Assembly: GCA_045545095.1 (NCBI GenBank)
Contig: JAZQAG010000056.1
Coordinates: 1 to 55,989 of the forward strand
DNA length: 55,989 nt
Reading direction: 5' to 3'
DNA from: Phocaeicola_A sp045545095
GTDB lineage: Bacteria > Bacteroidota > Bacteroidia > Bacteroidales > Bacteroidaceae
Part shown: positions 41,742 through 50,361 of the stretch, in pieces
Position numbering within the stretch: position 1 is the first letter of the stretch
Layout: every line of letters starts with the position of its first letter
The notes under the pieces: generated by a model
What the model was told of the DNA's origin: nothing
The model's database searches: none
What the model saw: only the letters and a program-made list of their open reading frames with translations
Made by a program: the position numbers and the translations under genes

Positions 41742-43169
41742 TTAGAATTTGAAATCGAGTGATACACCTACCACATCGTTCTTGCGGGTGTAGAGATCTG
41801 TTGCAGAAATACCATTACCCTTGTCTGTTACTACTTCATGGTCTTCGTAGAAGGTGTGGTAGTAACCAACGTTTAATTTCAGCATATCATTGATTTGGTA
41901 AGCTCCTCCAATACCGAGTGAAGTGTTACGGATATTGAAATTCATATCGCTCATATCTTCATCTCCAAATCCGTATTGGGTGCGTTGTACACCGAAGCTG
42001 ACAAGCCACTTGTCATTAATGTCCCATTCGGCACCCAAAGATGCTTCCCAAGTATTGTCGCTGACAGCTGTCGCACTTCCTTTTGCATCTTTGTCGAAAT
42101 AGAGATGGTAACCTCCATTTACTCTCAAAGAGGGTAAAATAGAATACTGAGCACCGATAGTCAACAACGCAGGAATATCAGAGCGTGTTTTGGCGCCATC
42201 AAGATAACCTGCAAAAGCTGATTGTTGAGCGGCCAATGCAATGACTGTTGCACTGTTTTTAGCTTCACTTTCCATTTCCAATTTAGTACGGAATTCATAT
42301 TTAGCAGCCAAATTCAGTTTGCCAAGGTTTACGTCAATACCAATGATGGGGGTGATGCCGAAACCATCTTGTGTACAATCAAGGATATAGTCGCTGGTCA
42401 TACCTGCGGCTCGCATGGCAGCTGCTGCCTGTTGAGCGTAAATGGCTGCTTGTGCAGGGTCAATTTGTGCTAATTGTTCAGCTGCAGCGTTTGCTTGTGC
42501 GGCTAAATTAGCAAAGTCTGCCGATTTCATACCTCCAGCAGAGATATTGGTCAATGCTCCTTCATAGCCATAGTTTGCCAATACGCCACGGATACCTCCG
42601 AATACAGAAATCTTGTCTGTAATCTTATAAGTTCCACCCACTTGGAGACCATAAACATACTGTTCACCAGTAAATGTTTGGTTGAGTCCGTAAGATTGTT
42701 GGCCTGTACTTAAGATGGTTTCAGCCATCAGTTTCTCAAATGTGGCAAGTCCATTGTTGAATTCGCATTTACCACCGCCACCACCAATAGCAAACTGAGC
42801 AGATACTGACCATTTGTCATTGAATACGTAAGCAAATTGGAAAGAGGGGATTACAGGAGCCTTTGCCTTACCGACAAAATCTTTTTTGGTCAAGCCTGGA
42901 GTGGCTTCGTTAGCAGCGTATAAAGGGTATGTTGAAGTAATTTCACGTTTTTGCCAAGCTGCTTGCCAACTAACAGAGAAGTGGGCTCCTTGAGGTAAGA
43001 ATGCGATACCTGCGGGGTTGCTATATACACCATCGATGGCAATAACAGCATCGCGAGCGGGGTTACGCAAAAAAGTTGCGTTCTGATTTGTGTTTGTCAG
43101 GAGACCTCCTGCAAAAGTTGAAGTTGAAACGATAAGTGCAATGGCACCAATTAACAGTTTTTTATTCAT
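41742..43169 (-). CDS. FadL/OmpP1-like outer-membrane protein
   Basis: A 475-residue exported barrel protein. It has a signal peptide (MNKKLLIGAIALIVSTSTFAGG), then LLTNTNQNATFLRNPARDAVIAIDG and YSNPAGIAF, the N-terminal hatch region of the OmpP1/FadL/TodX family, which moves hydrophobic compounds such as fatty acids through the outer membrane. The rest alternates in barrel style and ends in VSLDFKF with the terminal Phe. An Ala/Gln-rich helical insert (AAAEQLAQIDPAQAAIYAQ near 255) is unusual for the family. The frame is open back to 43283, but the promoter at 43200-43231 lies within that extension, so the ATG at 43167-43169 is chosen. Confidence 0.85.
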   Translation of the reverse strand: MNKKLLIGAIALIVSTSTFAGGLLTNTNQNATFLRNPARDAVIAIDGVYSNPAGIAFLPQGAHFSVSWQAAWQKREITSTYPLYAANEATPGLTKKDFVGKAKAPVIPSFQFAYVFNDKWSVSAQFAIGGGGGKCEFNNGLATFEKLMAETILSTGQQSYGLNQTFTGEQYVYGLQVGGTYKITDKISVFGGIRGVLANYGYEGALTNISAGGMKSADFANLAAQANAAAEQLAQIDPAQAAIYAQQAAAAMRAAGMTSDYILDCTQDGFGITPIIGIDVNLGKLNLAAKYEFRTKLEMESEAKNSATVIALAAQQSAFAGYLDGAKTRSDIPALLTIGAQYSILPSLRVNGGYHLYFDKDAKGSATAVSDNTWEASLGAEWDINDKWLVSFGVQRTQYGFGDEDMSDMNFNIRNTSLGIGGAYQINDMLKLNVGYYHTFYEDHEVVTDKGNGISATDLYTRKNDVVGVSLDFKF

Positions 43170-43199
43170 TACTAAAAATGTTTTGTTAAAAATCGGGTG

Positions 43200-43231
43200 C
43201 AAAGGTACAATAAGAAACGCTAATACACAAA
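43200..43231 (-). promoter_or_regulatory. Promoter of the FadL-like gene
   Basis: On the minus strand TTTG (43228-43231), 20 bases, TACCTTTG (43200-43207): an exact consensus match, about 30 bases before the start codon. Confidence 0.8.
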
Positions 43232-43416
43232 TATTTTGCACAGAATTCGCCATTTTGTGCAAAATACGATTCGTTTCAAACAAAACAATTCTATATTGTA
43301 CAATGTTAGGTAATCCTTGGGGGATGCTTTGTGTAGCGGTTTTCTATACCTTATTATATATAAGGGGCTGGAGACAGACGGAAGTAAAGGCTGTATATTA
43401 ATTCCAGTATAAAATA

Positions 43417-43456
43417 TAAGAAGAGGGATGTTTATGGGTATCCCTCTTCTTAATAA
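43417..43456 (-). terminator. Terminator of the NfeD-flotillin transcript
   Basis: TAAGAAGAGGGAT (43417-43429) pairs with ATCCCTCTTCTTA (43440-43452) 25 bases beyond the flotillin stop; a T-rich stretch follows on the minus strand. The remaining spacer to 43200 shows nothing else. Confidence 0.75.
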
Positions 43457-43479
43457 TTGTCTCTTAAAAAACTGTTGGT

Positions 43480-44880
43480 TTAATCTTTGACCTTATATTT
43501 CTGGCCATTGATTTCTACCTCTTTTTCTTCTACAACCTTGGCATCTTCCACCTCTTTTTTCTTGGCAAGGTATTCGGGGAGGTTTAATCCGGCCATGTCG
43601 AAGAGTTCGTTCAACGGGGGGACACTCTGCATCAATCCTGATACGAAGTTGGCTGTTGAGCCTTTGCCGTTGGCGCCAGTGGCACCACTGTCCCAAACGG
43701 TTACGTGGTCGATGTTGATACCCTTCACGGCCTCTACCTGGGTCTTCACCAGTTCGGGCAGTTTCTCGAGCAAGAGTAACATGTATGCCTTGTTGGCATC
43801 GCCTCCGGCTGCTTGTACCATTTTTTCATAACCGGCAGCTTGTTTGGTAAGGATTTCATAAAGACCCTTTGCTTCGGCTTCCATTTTGGCATAGATGGCA
43901 TCGGCTTCACCCTTGGCATTTACGCGTTTCTGTTCAGCTTCAGCTTCGGCGGCAATCACCAAACGTTGCTTTTCGATTTCCTGTGGTACGAGCACGTTGG
44001 CCGTTTCTGTACTACGGTCACGCTCGGCACGAGCTATTTCAGCCTCTTTTTCAGCGGCATATGCTTCTTCCAAAGCACGTGCCTGCTGGACTTTTTCTGC
44101 GGCACTTGCCTTACGTTGTGCTTCTGCTTCGCGCTCACGGCGATAAGCTTCGGAGTTGGCAATCTCTACTTTGGCTTCGTTCTCACCTTTCACGGCTTGT
44201 GCATTGGCATCAGCGGTACGGATACGTGTTTCACGAACAGCTTCGGCTTTACCGATTTCTCCGACTTTATCTTGTTCGGCTACTCGTACTTTTGCTTCAT
44301 TGATAGCCTTGGCAGCAGCTTCGCGTCCAAGAGCTTCGATATAACCTGATTCATCCTTGATATCAGTCACGTTTACGTTGATGAGGCGAAGGCCTATTTT
44401 CTTCAACTCAACCTCCACGTTGGCCGAGATACTTTCAAGGAACTTGTCACGGTCGTTGTTCAACTCTTCGATGCTCATGGTGGCGATAACGAGACGAAGT
44501 TGTCCGAAGAGGATATCGCGTGCGAGTTCTTGAATCTGTGACGAGGTCAATCCTAACAGACGTTCGGCGGCGGCCGTCATGTAAGCAGGATCAGTAGAGA
44601 TACCTACAGTGAATCGGCTGGGCACATCCACACGGATATTTTGCTTGCTCAATGCGCTGGTCAGGTTGGCGTCAATGCTGATGGGGGTCAGGCTCAGGTA
44701 GGCATAGTCTTCGATAACTGGCCATACGAAAGCGCCACCTCCATGGACGCATTTGGCAGATGTTTTACCTTTACTACCCCAAATGACAAGAATTTTGTCG
44801 GATGGGCAACGGCGGTACCGGTTCATAATTGTGATTATCGTAAATACGACAAACACAATGATTGCAATGGTTAATGACAT
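43480..44880 (-). CDS. Flotillin family (SPFH/YqiK) membrane protein
   Basis: A 466-residue protein with one N-terminal membrane segment (ISO: MSLTIAIIVFVVFTIITIM), then an SPFH/PHB domain (about 25-190; VIWGSKGKTSAKCVHGGGAF, RLLGLTSSQIQELARDILFG, LINVNVTDIKDESGYIEALG). A long coiled coil rich in Ala-Glu-Lys follows (about 190-340; EAEAQRKASAAEKVQQA). Flotillins form ring-like cages on the inner membrane and organise functional membrane microdomains. The NfeD-like gene lies 46 bases upstream on the same strand, the well-known flotillin-NfeD pairing, and supports the assignment. The length and domain order are ordinary. Confidence 0.93.
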   Translation of the reverse strand: MSLTIAIIVFVVFTIITIMNRYRRCPSDKILVIWGSKGKTSAKCVHGGGAFVWPVIEDYAYLSLTPISIDANLTSALSKQNIRVDVPSRFTVGISTDPAYMTAAAERLLGLTSSQIQELARDILFGQLRLVIATMSIEELNNDRDKFLESISANVEVELKKIGLRLINVNVTDIKDESGYIEALGREAAAKAINEAKVRVAEQDKVGEIGKAEAVRETRIRTADANAQAVKGENEAKVEIANSEAYRREREAEAQRKASAAEKVQQARALEEAYAAEKEAEIARAERDRSTETANVLVPQEIEKQRLVIAAEAEAEQKRVNAKGEADAIYAKMEAEAKGLYEILTKQAAGYEKMVQAAGGDANKAYMLLLLEKLPELVKTQVEAVKGINIDHVTVWDSGATGANGKGSTANFVSGLMQSVPPLNELFDMAGLNLPEYLAKKKEVEDAKVVEEKEVEINGQKYKVKD

Positions 44881-44926
44881 AATTGATTTGTTTTAAGTGG
44901 TTAGTAGATATTAAGTTTTGTATTTT

Positions 44927-45511
44927 TCATTTTTTGCTTACCAATAGTGTGTCTTCACTTATCTTTTCCACTATCACAACGGTACTTCCGGTTGGGAGAT
45001 CATCCGTGTCATCTGTAATGGCCGCAAATTCTCTGGAGGCACCGCCAAGGCTTACCTGTATCTTGCCTTTGCCACTTCTGGCGGCAGGAATGTGCAGATA
45101 TACATCGGCCGTCAGCCCAATGCTTGTTTCGATGCCCATTGCTCCATTGCTCTGAATTTTCATCAGTTGCCTGAATAAGAAGATAAAGAGTAGGACAAAC
45201 AGGCATCCGCAAACTATGGCTATGGCAATGAGTAACCATTCTGTTTCAATGGATGGTGCGAAAGAGATGCCGCCCCAACCGAAGCCAACAAAAAAGTTCG
45301 TGATATTTTTGATAGTGAAAAGATCCATACCTCCGCTGGTGTCCAAACCGTCAACGGAGTCTCCGCTGAAATCAATGTCTGTATCTCCAATGCCAACGAG
45401 TGAAAGGATTAATTGGATAATCATGAAAAGAGAGCCGAGGATGGCGCATCCCCAGAAAATCTGCATCAGTGTGGGCAGAGCTTCAAACATGTCAATGATA
45501 TTATTTCCCAT
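44927..45511 (-). CDS. NfeD-like membrane protein with OB-fold (YqiJ type)
   Basis: A 194-residue inner-membrane protein with three hydrophobic segments (about 12-40, 65-80 and 88-113) and a C-terminal OB-fold of about 65 residues. That domain is recognisable from GIETSIGLTADVYLHIPAARSG, GGASREFAAITDD and GSTVVIVEKISEDTLLVSK. It lacks the serine-protease domain of long NfeD proteins, so it is the short NfeD1b/YqiJ kind that works with a flotillin. It is the first gene of the pair. No clear promoter lies in the 63-base gap to the C10 protease gene upstream, so the three genes may share a transcript. Confidence 0.88.
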   Translation of the reverse strand: MGNNIIDMFEALPTLMQIFWGCAILGSLFMIIQLILSLVGIGDTDIDFSGDSVDGLDTSGGMDLFTIKNITNFFVGFGWGGISFAPSIETEWLLIAIAIVCGCLFVLLFIFLFRQLMKIQSNGAMGIETSIGLTADVYLHIPAARSGKGKIQVSLGGASREFAAITDDTDDLPTGSTVVIVEKISEDTLLVSKK

Positions 45512-45574
45512 AATAGTTCTTATATTGGATTAGAAAGTCAATTTATGTTAGTGATTGATAAGTCCTGATTGTAT

Positions 45575-47464
45575 TTAGTGAATAGCGATTTTGGTGATTA
45601 CGCACTCTCCATTTATACCATAGGTCCGTAATAAAAGAATACGTTGCTTGTTGTGCTTGAGGGGGAAAGTCAGGCTTTCACCTATATTTATTCTTCTACG
45701 TTCGGAGTGTAACAAAGTGCCTTGGGGGGACAGAATGTCGTATCCAAGCAAATCCTTGCAAGCGGTTATTTCTGTTTTTTCTGATTGTCCAAAGGTAATA
45801 TGGCGGTCGGGGAGTGTTGTTGAATGTTCGATGTGTGAGGGGAGTTCGCCTGTACCGATTGAATAATAATCTCCCTCAATAACCAGTTCGTAGTAATTGT
45901 ATTTGCTGAAATCGTCTTCGCGTGGCGCTCTCAGAATATCCCATACTGTTTTCCCTTTTTGTCTGACACCGATATAAAGTCGGTATTCTCCGTCTGCCAA
46001 GTCATCGGGAAGTGTCATGTAGAATGTGGAGGGGCGTCGTTGATAACTGTTTGAGGGTAGGGTGAATGTTTTGGCGGTACCCAGTTCGCGGATGACGTTT
46101 CCTTCAGCATCTGTCAGAATGGGTCTTAAATCTCCACTGAAATAGAGGAAATGATTGTTGATGACCATGGGTACGGTGATACCTACGGATTGTGTACGTG
46201 GATAGTTTCCACTTTCAATATTGCTCAAATAGATGTAGCTGGCATTGATATTAGTAGGAGTGGGGTCGGCAATGCTGTCATTAGGGCGGATACCTACGAT
46301 GGCTGCGCTATAGTAAGAATAGTCTCCGGCTCCTGCTCCGATTCCTACATTTTCTGGAGTAAGGGCTGTCAACGAATAGTATCCGTTGCCAGAGCCGCTC
46401 CATCCCCAATTGACATGGTAGAGCCCTTTTTCATCAAATCCGTCAAAGACGAAAGCATGGCCGCTTGTGGCGGAGCGGTTGCTTCCGCTATAATAAACCG
46501 GTCTTCCTGCTAAAAGTTCAGCTTGCAATATAGAGTTCCATTCGGGGTATGAATAATAGCCGGCTTGAATCAGGCTCACCTCGTCATCGTAGTCAAAATT
46601 ATTTACGAGAGCCTTCAATGCATCAATGTCGTATGCACCACTGCTTGATGCGGTGTAATCCATCTGTACAGCAGCGCCAATGTGGAACATCAGCTGGGCT
46701 ACGGCATTGGCTTGATCTTCGTTGTAAAGATTCGTGACATAGGTGTCAATCATATTGTCCCAATCGTAAGGGGATTCTGTGCCTAAATCCACATTGACGG
46801 ATAACTGGTCGGTCGTAGTGGTGTAATAGATGTGTCCTTTCCCTATTTGGGGATAGCGGTGATTGGCTAAGATTTGTGCCAAGGCCGTGGCGACACATCC
46901 GGTAACGGTGTTACTCCAGGCTGAAGATTTGGGGCACAGTTTGTTGAATGGTGATCCTTGATTCCAAGCCCGTTTACCCAACAAGGGAGATACTGTTTGT
47001 AGTTCTGGGGCCTCAGTTCTGGTTAAAGAGGACGTTGTCCCAATCAGAGCCATGGCTTGTTCATAGGAAAGCTGAGAAATCATTTGGGCATCAGCATCAT
47101 ATTTGCTTAACAACCAAAGCAGACCATCGGGGAGTTGGGCTTGGTCAAAATTCGTTTCATCAGAATATCCTAACACTTCCGGCATGCGTCGGTCAGCCGA
47201 TACGATGACAAATCCTTTATCATTGTTGGATACAGGTGTGAATACATGGAAAGATTCATTATCCACTATAGGCCTGTCGGATAGGATTTGAGATGAAGAC
47301 AAGGTCGCTTTTAAGGGGATAATCCGGCGTGCCCCATTGGAAGAAAGTACCGAGTGTGCAATGGCGTTCATCTCTTGGGTTGAGCGCCGATTGGTATCGG
47401 CTTTTGCCAAAAGTGGGAAAAGCAATAAGATAAACAGGATAATATTAGGAAATACTTTTCTCAT
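45575..47464 (-). CDS. C10 family (streptopain-like) cysteine protease with T9SS-like tail
   Basis: A 629-residue exported protease. The ATG at 47462-47464 gives signal peptide MRKVFPNIILFILLLFPLLAKA. Residues about 25-150 form the Spi-like propeptide. The papain-type catalytic Cys lies in TGCVATALAQILANHRYP (about 190), and the His in SGHAFVFDGFDEKGLYHVNWGWSG (about 336); the GWSGSGNGYYSL loop is diagnostic for C10. Beta modules follow, and the end (LGYDILSPQGTLLHSERR with ILLLRTYGINGECVITKIAIH split over the last strands) resembles a T9SS type-A sorting domain, as in PrtT and interpain. It is likely secreted to the surface and autoprocessed. Targets are unknown. Confidence 0.88.
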   Translation of the reverse strand: MRKVFPNIILFILLLFPLLAKADTNRRSTQEMNAIAHSVLSSNGARRIIPLKATLSSSQILSDRPIVDNESFHVFTPVSNNDKGFVIVSADRRMPEVLGYSDETNFDQAQLPDGLLWLLSKYDADAQMISQLSYEQAMALIGTTSSLTRTEAPELQTVSPLLGKRAWNQGSPFNKLCPKSSAWSNTVTGCVATALAQILANHRYPQIGKGHIYYTTTTDQLSVNVDLGTESPYDWDNMIDTYVTNLYNEDQANAVAQLMFHIGAAVQMDYTASSSGAYDIDALKALVNNFDYDDEVSLIQAGYYSYPEWNSILQAELLAGRPVYYSGSNRSATSGHAFVFDGFDEKGLYHVNWGWSGSGNGYYSLTALTPENVGIGAGAGDYSYYSAAIVGIRPNDSIADPTPTNINASYIYLSNIESGNYPRTQSVGITVPMVINNHFLYFSGDLRPILTDAEGNVIRELGTAKTFTLPSNSYQRRPSTFYMTLPDDLADGEYRLYIGVRQKGKTVWDILRAPREDDFSKYNYYELVIEGDYYSIGTGELPSHIEHSTTLPDRHITFGQSEKTEITACKDLLGYDILSPQGTLLHSERRRINIGESLTFPLKHNKQRILLLRTYGINGECVITKIAIH

Positions 47465-47784
47465 AATTAGTTGGTTATACATCTTGTAGAATGGGGCTCA
47501 ATTGCTGTTGACTGTACACTTTTGCAAAAGTAAGGAAAAATTTGTAAACAGGAAAAGAATATAATGTTTTTTTATCCCCCAAATTCTCATATGCTTCTTA
47601 CTGACTTTTGAAATTTGTCAGACCTTTACTTTTTTCTCCCCTACCTGAGAAAAATATTTTTCAGACAGGGGAGAAAAAGTGATTTATTTTTCGTAATTTT
47701 GCGCCCTCAAATAAATATAATTAGGTAGAGGGTAAAAACTCCTCTTGAGAAATATTCTTTAGACAATCGAAAAAACAAATAAAT
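47465..47784. other. Divergent 320-bp spacer between C10 protease and ffh
   Basis: No gene is seen. It holds a -7 box for the protease on the minus strand (TACTTTTG, 47525-47532, with TTTC 19 bases upstream), the palindromic motif at 47631-47678 and a -7 box for ffh on the plus strand (TAATTTTG, 47694-47701). Confidence 0.6.
47631..47678. promoter_or_regulatory. Palindromic CTCCCCT/AGGGGAG element upstream of ffh
   Basis: TTTTTCTCCCCTACCTGAG at 47631 pairs imperfectly with TTTTTCAGACAGGGGAG plus A5 (47656-47677), with an AAAAATATTTTT centre. The left arm also matches the reverse complement of the mutA upstream motif in about 23 of 25 bases. It sits 16 bases before the ffh -7 box, which suggests an operator or activator site. 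Confidence 0.5.
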
Positions 47785-49146
47785 ATGCTGTTTGAAAATC
47801 TTAGCGAAAGACTTGAACGCTCGTTCAAAATCCTGAAAGGTGAGGGAAAAATCACCGAAGTCAACGTCTCGGAGACTCTGAAAGATGTGCGTAAGGCATT
47901 GCTCGATGCCGACGTCAATTATAAAGTGGCCAAGACCTTTACCGATACGGTGAAGCAGAAGGCTCTCGGCCAGAATGTGCTTACGGCAGTGAAGCCCAGC
48001 CAGTTGATGGTGAAGATTGTGCATGATGAATTGGCCCAACTGATGGGTGGCGAAACGGCCGAGATTAATGTAAAAGGACAGGTTGGACAACCTGCTATCA
48101 TCCTGATGTCGGGTCTTCAGGGTTCGGGTAAGACTACTTTCTCTGGTAAGCTGGCCTTGATGTTGAAGACAAAGAAGAATCGTCGTCCGCTCCTGACGGC
48201 TTGCGACGTATATCGTCCGGCGGCTATCGAGCAGTTGCGTGTGCTTGGTGAGCAGATTGATGTACCCGTATATTGTGAACTTGAAAACAAGAATCCGGTA
48301 GAGATTGCTCAAAATGCTATCCGCGAGGCCAAGGTCAAGGGATACGATGTGGTAATTGTCGATACAGCCGGTCGCTTGGCTATCGATGAGCAGATGATGC
48401 AGGAGATTGCGGCTATCAAGAGTGCCATCAATCCTTCTGAGACATTGTTTGTGGTGGATTCAATGACCGGTCAGGATGCCGTCAATACAGCTCGCGAGTT
48501 CAATGAACGCCTTGACTTCGATGGCGTAGTACTTACCAAACTTGATGGTGATACTCGTGGTGGTGCTGCCCTCAGTATCCGTACGGTAGTCAACAAGCCC
48601 ATCAAATTTGTGGGTACGGGTGAGAAGATGGAAGCTATCGACCAATTCCATCCTTCACGTATGGCCGACCGTATCCTTGGCATGGGTGATATCGTGTCAT
48701 TGGTGGAGCGTGCTCAGGAGCAGTTTGATGAAGAGGAGGCCAAACGCCTTCAGAAGAAGATTCAGAAGAACCAGTTTGACTTCAATGATTTCCTTGGTCA
48801 AATCCAACAGATAAAGAAGATGGGTAACATCAAGGACTTGGCCAGCATGATTCCTGGTGTGGGCAAGGCTATCAAGGATATAGACATTGATGATGATGCT
48901 TTTAAGGGTATCGAAGCCATCATTTACTCCATGACTCCGAAAGAACGTACCAATCCCGAAATCTTGAACGGAAGCCGTCGCCAACGTATCGCTAAGGGTA
49001 GTGGTACCAGTCTTCAGGAGGTGAACCGCCTGATCAAGCAATTCGACCAGACGCGTAAGATGATGAAGATGGTGACAGGCGGAAATATGGCCAAGATGAT
49101 GGGCAAGATGCCTAAAATGCCGAACATGCCGAAGTTTGGAAGATAA
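47785..49146 (+). CDS. ffh: Signal recognition particle protein Ffh
   Basis: A 453-residue SRP54 GTPase of normal length. The N-domain helices (1-90) precede the G domain with P-loop GLQGSGKTT near 109, the SRP insertion, DTAGRLAID near 193 and TKLDGDTRGGAAL near 250. The C-terminal M domain is Met-rich and ends in GKMPKMPNMPKFGR. With 4.5S RNA it delivers nascent membrane proteins to FtsY. The gene has a -7 box at 47694-47701 and is followed after 59 bases by a TlpA-like gene on the same strand. Confidence 0.97.
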   Translation: MLFENLSERLERSFKILKGEGKITEVNVSETLKDVRKALLDADVNYKVAKTFTDTVKQKALGQNVLTAVKPSQLMVKIVHDELAQLMGGETAEINVKGQVGQPAIILMSGLQGSGKTTFSGKLALMLKTKKNRRPLLTACDVYRPAAIEQLRVLGEQIDVPVYCELENKNPVEIAQNAIREAKVKGYDVVIVDTAGRLAIDEQMMQEIAAIKSAINPSETLFVVDSMTGQDAVNTAREFNERLDFDGVVLTKLDGDTRGGAALSIRTVVNKPIKFVGTGEKMEAIDQFHPSRMADRILGMGDIVSLVERAQEQFDEEEAKRLQKKIQKNQFDFNDFLGQIQQIKKMGNIKDLASMIPGVGKAIKDIDIDDDAFKGIEAIIYSMTPKERTNPEILNGSRRQRIAKGSGTSLQEVNRLIKQFDQTRKMMKMVTGGNMAKMMGKMPKMPNMPKFGR

Positions 49147-49165
49147 AAATAGGTTTATAGACAAT

Positions 49166-49191
49166 TAATAACTTTAATAACTTTAATAACT
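49166..49191. repeat. Three tandem 9-mers (TAATAACTT)
   Basis: TAATAACTT, TAATAACTT and TAATAACT(C) are contiguous in the short spacer between ffh and the TlpA-like gene, with the same 9-base period as the arrays at 2636-2821 and 4408-4443. Confidence 0.7.
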
Positions 49192-49205
49192 CACTCTATT
49201 ATTTT

Positions 49206-50270
49206 ATGAAAAAGAATTTGTTTTCATGGTGTGCACTTGGCATGATTGCCTTGTTTGCCGCTTGTACTCAGGCCCCGAAGGGCTACACCGTAGAGGGAAC
49301 TCTTCCCGATTCAACATTGAATGGACAAACCATTTACATCAAAGATGTGGACAAATCTGTGATTGTGGATAGCACGATTGTTGATGGTGCCAATTATACT
49401 TTTGAAGGAAAGGTTGACACAGCTTCGTTAGTTTCTGTAGCAACCCCAAATATGGTAGCATTATTTGCTCTGGAAAATGGCAAAGTGGTTATTGATGCAG
49501 AAGGCAATTCCTCTGGTACTCCGTTGAATGATGAATTGACTCGTATAACCTCTCAGATGGAGAGCTTGAATACCGAATATAGCAATGCATACCAATCATT
49601 TGAGGGCAGTAGGGAGGAGTGGAATACCGTACATGAAAATGAATGGGTGCCTCGCTTCAAACAATTGGTGGTAGATGCTTTTCCAACACATACGAATGAT
49701 GTAGTCGGATATGTTGTTGCCAGACTTTATATGAATGTACTCAATGCAGATGAACAATTGGATATGGTCAACACCTTTGGCCCCTGGCTCTTATCCACCA
49801 AGTACGTATCTGCATTGAAAACATCTCTGAGCGCCCAAAAGGCTACTGCCGTTGGTCAGCCTTATGTGAACATTGAAGGTACTGACATCAATGGCAACCC
49901 CGTTTCTCTCTCTGACTATGTGGGCAAAGGCAACTATGTGCTCGTGGATATGTGGGCAAGCTGGTGCGGCCCTTGCAAGCGCGAGATTCCTAATCTGGCT
50001 AATCTTTATAACCTTTACAAGGACAAAGGGCTGACCGTACTTGGCATCTATGTATGGGATAAGATTGAAAATCTGGCTCCTGCCATGGAGGCGGAGAAGA
50101 TTACTTGGCCCCAGATTATCGACTCTAACGAGACGGCTACCAAGCTTTATGGCGTACAGGGTATCCCTTGCATCATGCTTATAGGTCCTGATGGCACTAT
50201 CCTTGACCGTACAAACTTGCGCGGCGCCAACATGCAACCTATGGTAGAGAAATATATGTTTGGAAAATAA
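49206..50270 (+). CDS. TlpA-like thioredoxin lipoprotein with DUF4369 domain
   Basis: A 354-residue lipoprotein: signal MKKNLFSWCALGMIALFAAC with lipobox FAAC, an N-terminal beta domain of the DUF4369 kind (about 25-115; YTVEGTLPDSTLNGQTIYI), a helical region (120-215) and a thioredoxin fold (about 220-350). The active site is WASWCGPCKREIPN near 248, followed by GIPCIMLIGPDG with the cis-proline. TlpA/ResA-like proteins reduce disulfides in the periplasm; Bacteroidetes have many of this two-domain type. Which substrates it serves is unknown. It may be co-transcribed with ffh because no terminator separates them. Confidence 0.9.
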   Translation: MKKNLFSWCALGMIALFAACTQAPKGYTVEGTLPDSTLNGQTIYIKDVDKSVIVDSTIVDGANYTFEGKVDTASLVSVATPNMVALFALENGKVVIDAEGNSSGTPLNDELTRITSQMESLNTEYSNAYQSFEGSREEWNTVHENEWVPRFKQLVVDAFPTHTNDVVGYVVARLYMNVLNADEQLDMVNTFGPWLLSTKYVSALKTSLSAQKATAVGQPYVNIEGTDINGNPVSLSDYVGKGNYVLVDMWASWCGPCKREIPNLANLYNLYKDKGLTVLGIYVWDKIENLAPAMEAEKITWPQIIDSNETATKLYGVQGIPCIMLIGPDGTILDRTNLRGANMQPMVEKYMFGK

Positions 50271-50279
50271 ATTTTGGTG

Positions 50280-50345
50280 ACGAGCTACGAACTACGAGTG
50301 ACTAGACCATGCGGTGCAATCACTGGTAGCTTGTAGCTCGTAGCT
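50280..50345. repeat. REP-like hairpin, copy 3
   Basis: GAGCTACGAACTACGAGTGA pairs with TCACTGGTAGCTTGTAGCTC (three mismatches) around a loop containing CCATGCGG. The same elements recur at 923-968 and 34266-34312. It lies between the TlpA-like gene and folD and could end the upstream transcript. Confidence 0.65.
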
Positions 50346-50361
50346 TATAACTGAAAAAACT

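Noticed and set aside
43813..44349. Hydrophobic open frames opposite the flotillin coiled coil
   Set aside because: The Phe/Cys/Gly-rich translation simply mirrors the Glu-Ala-Lys codons of the flotillin; there is no start context.
46549..46737. Short plus-strand frame within the C10 protease gene
   Set aside because: Antisense shadow without promoter, start context or protein features.
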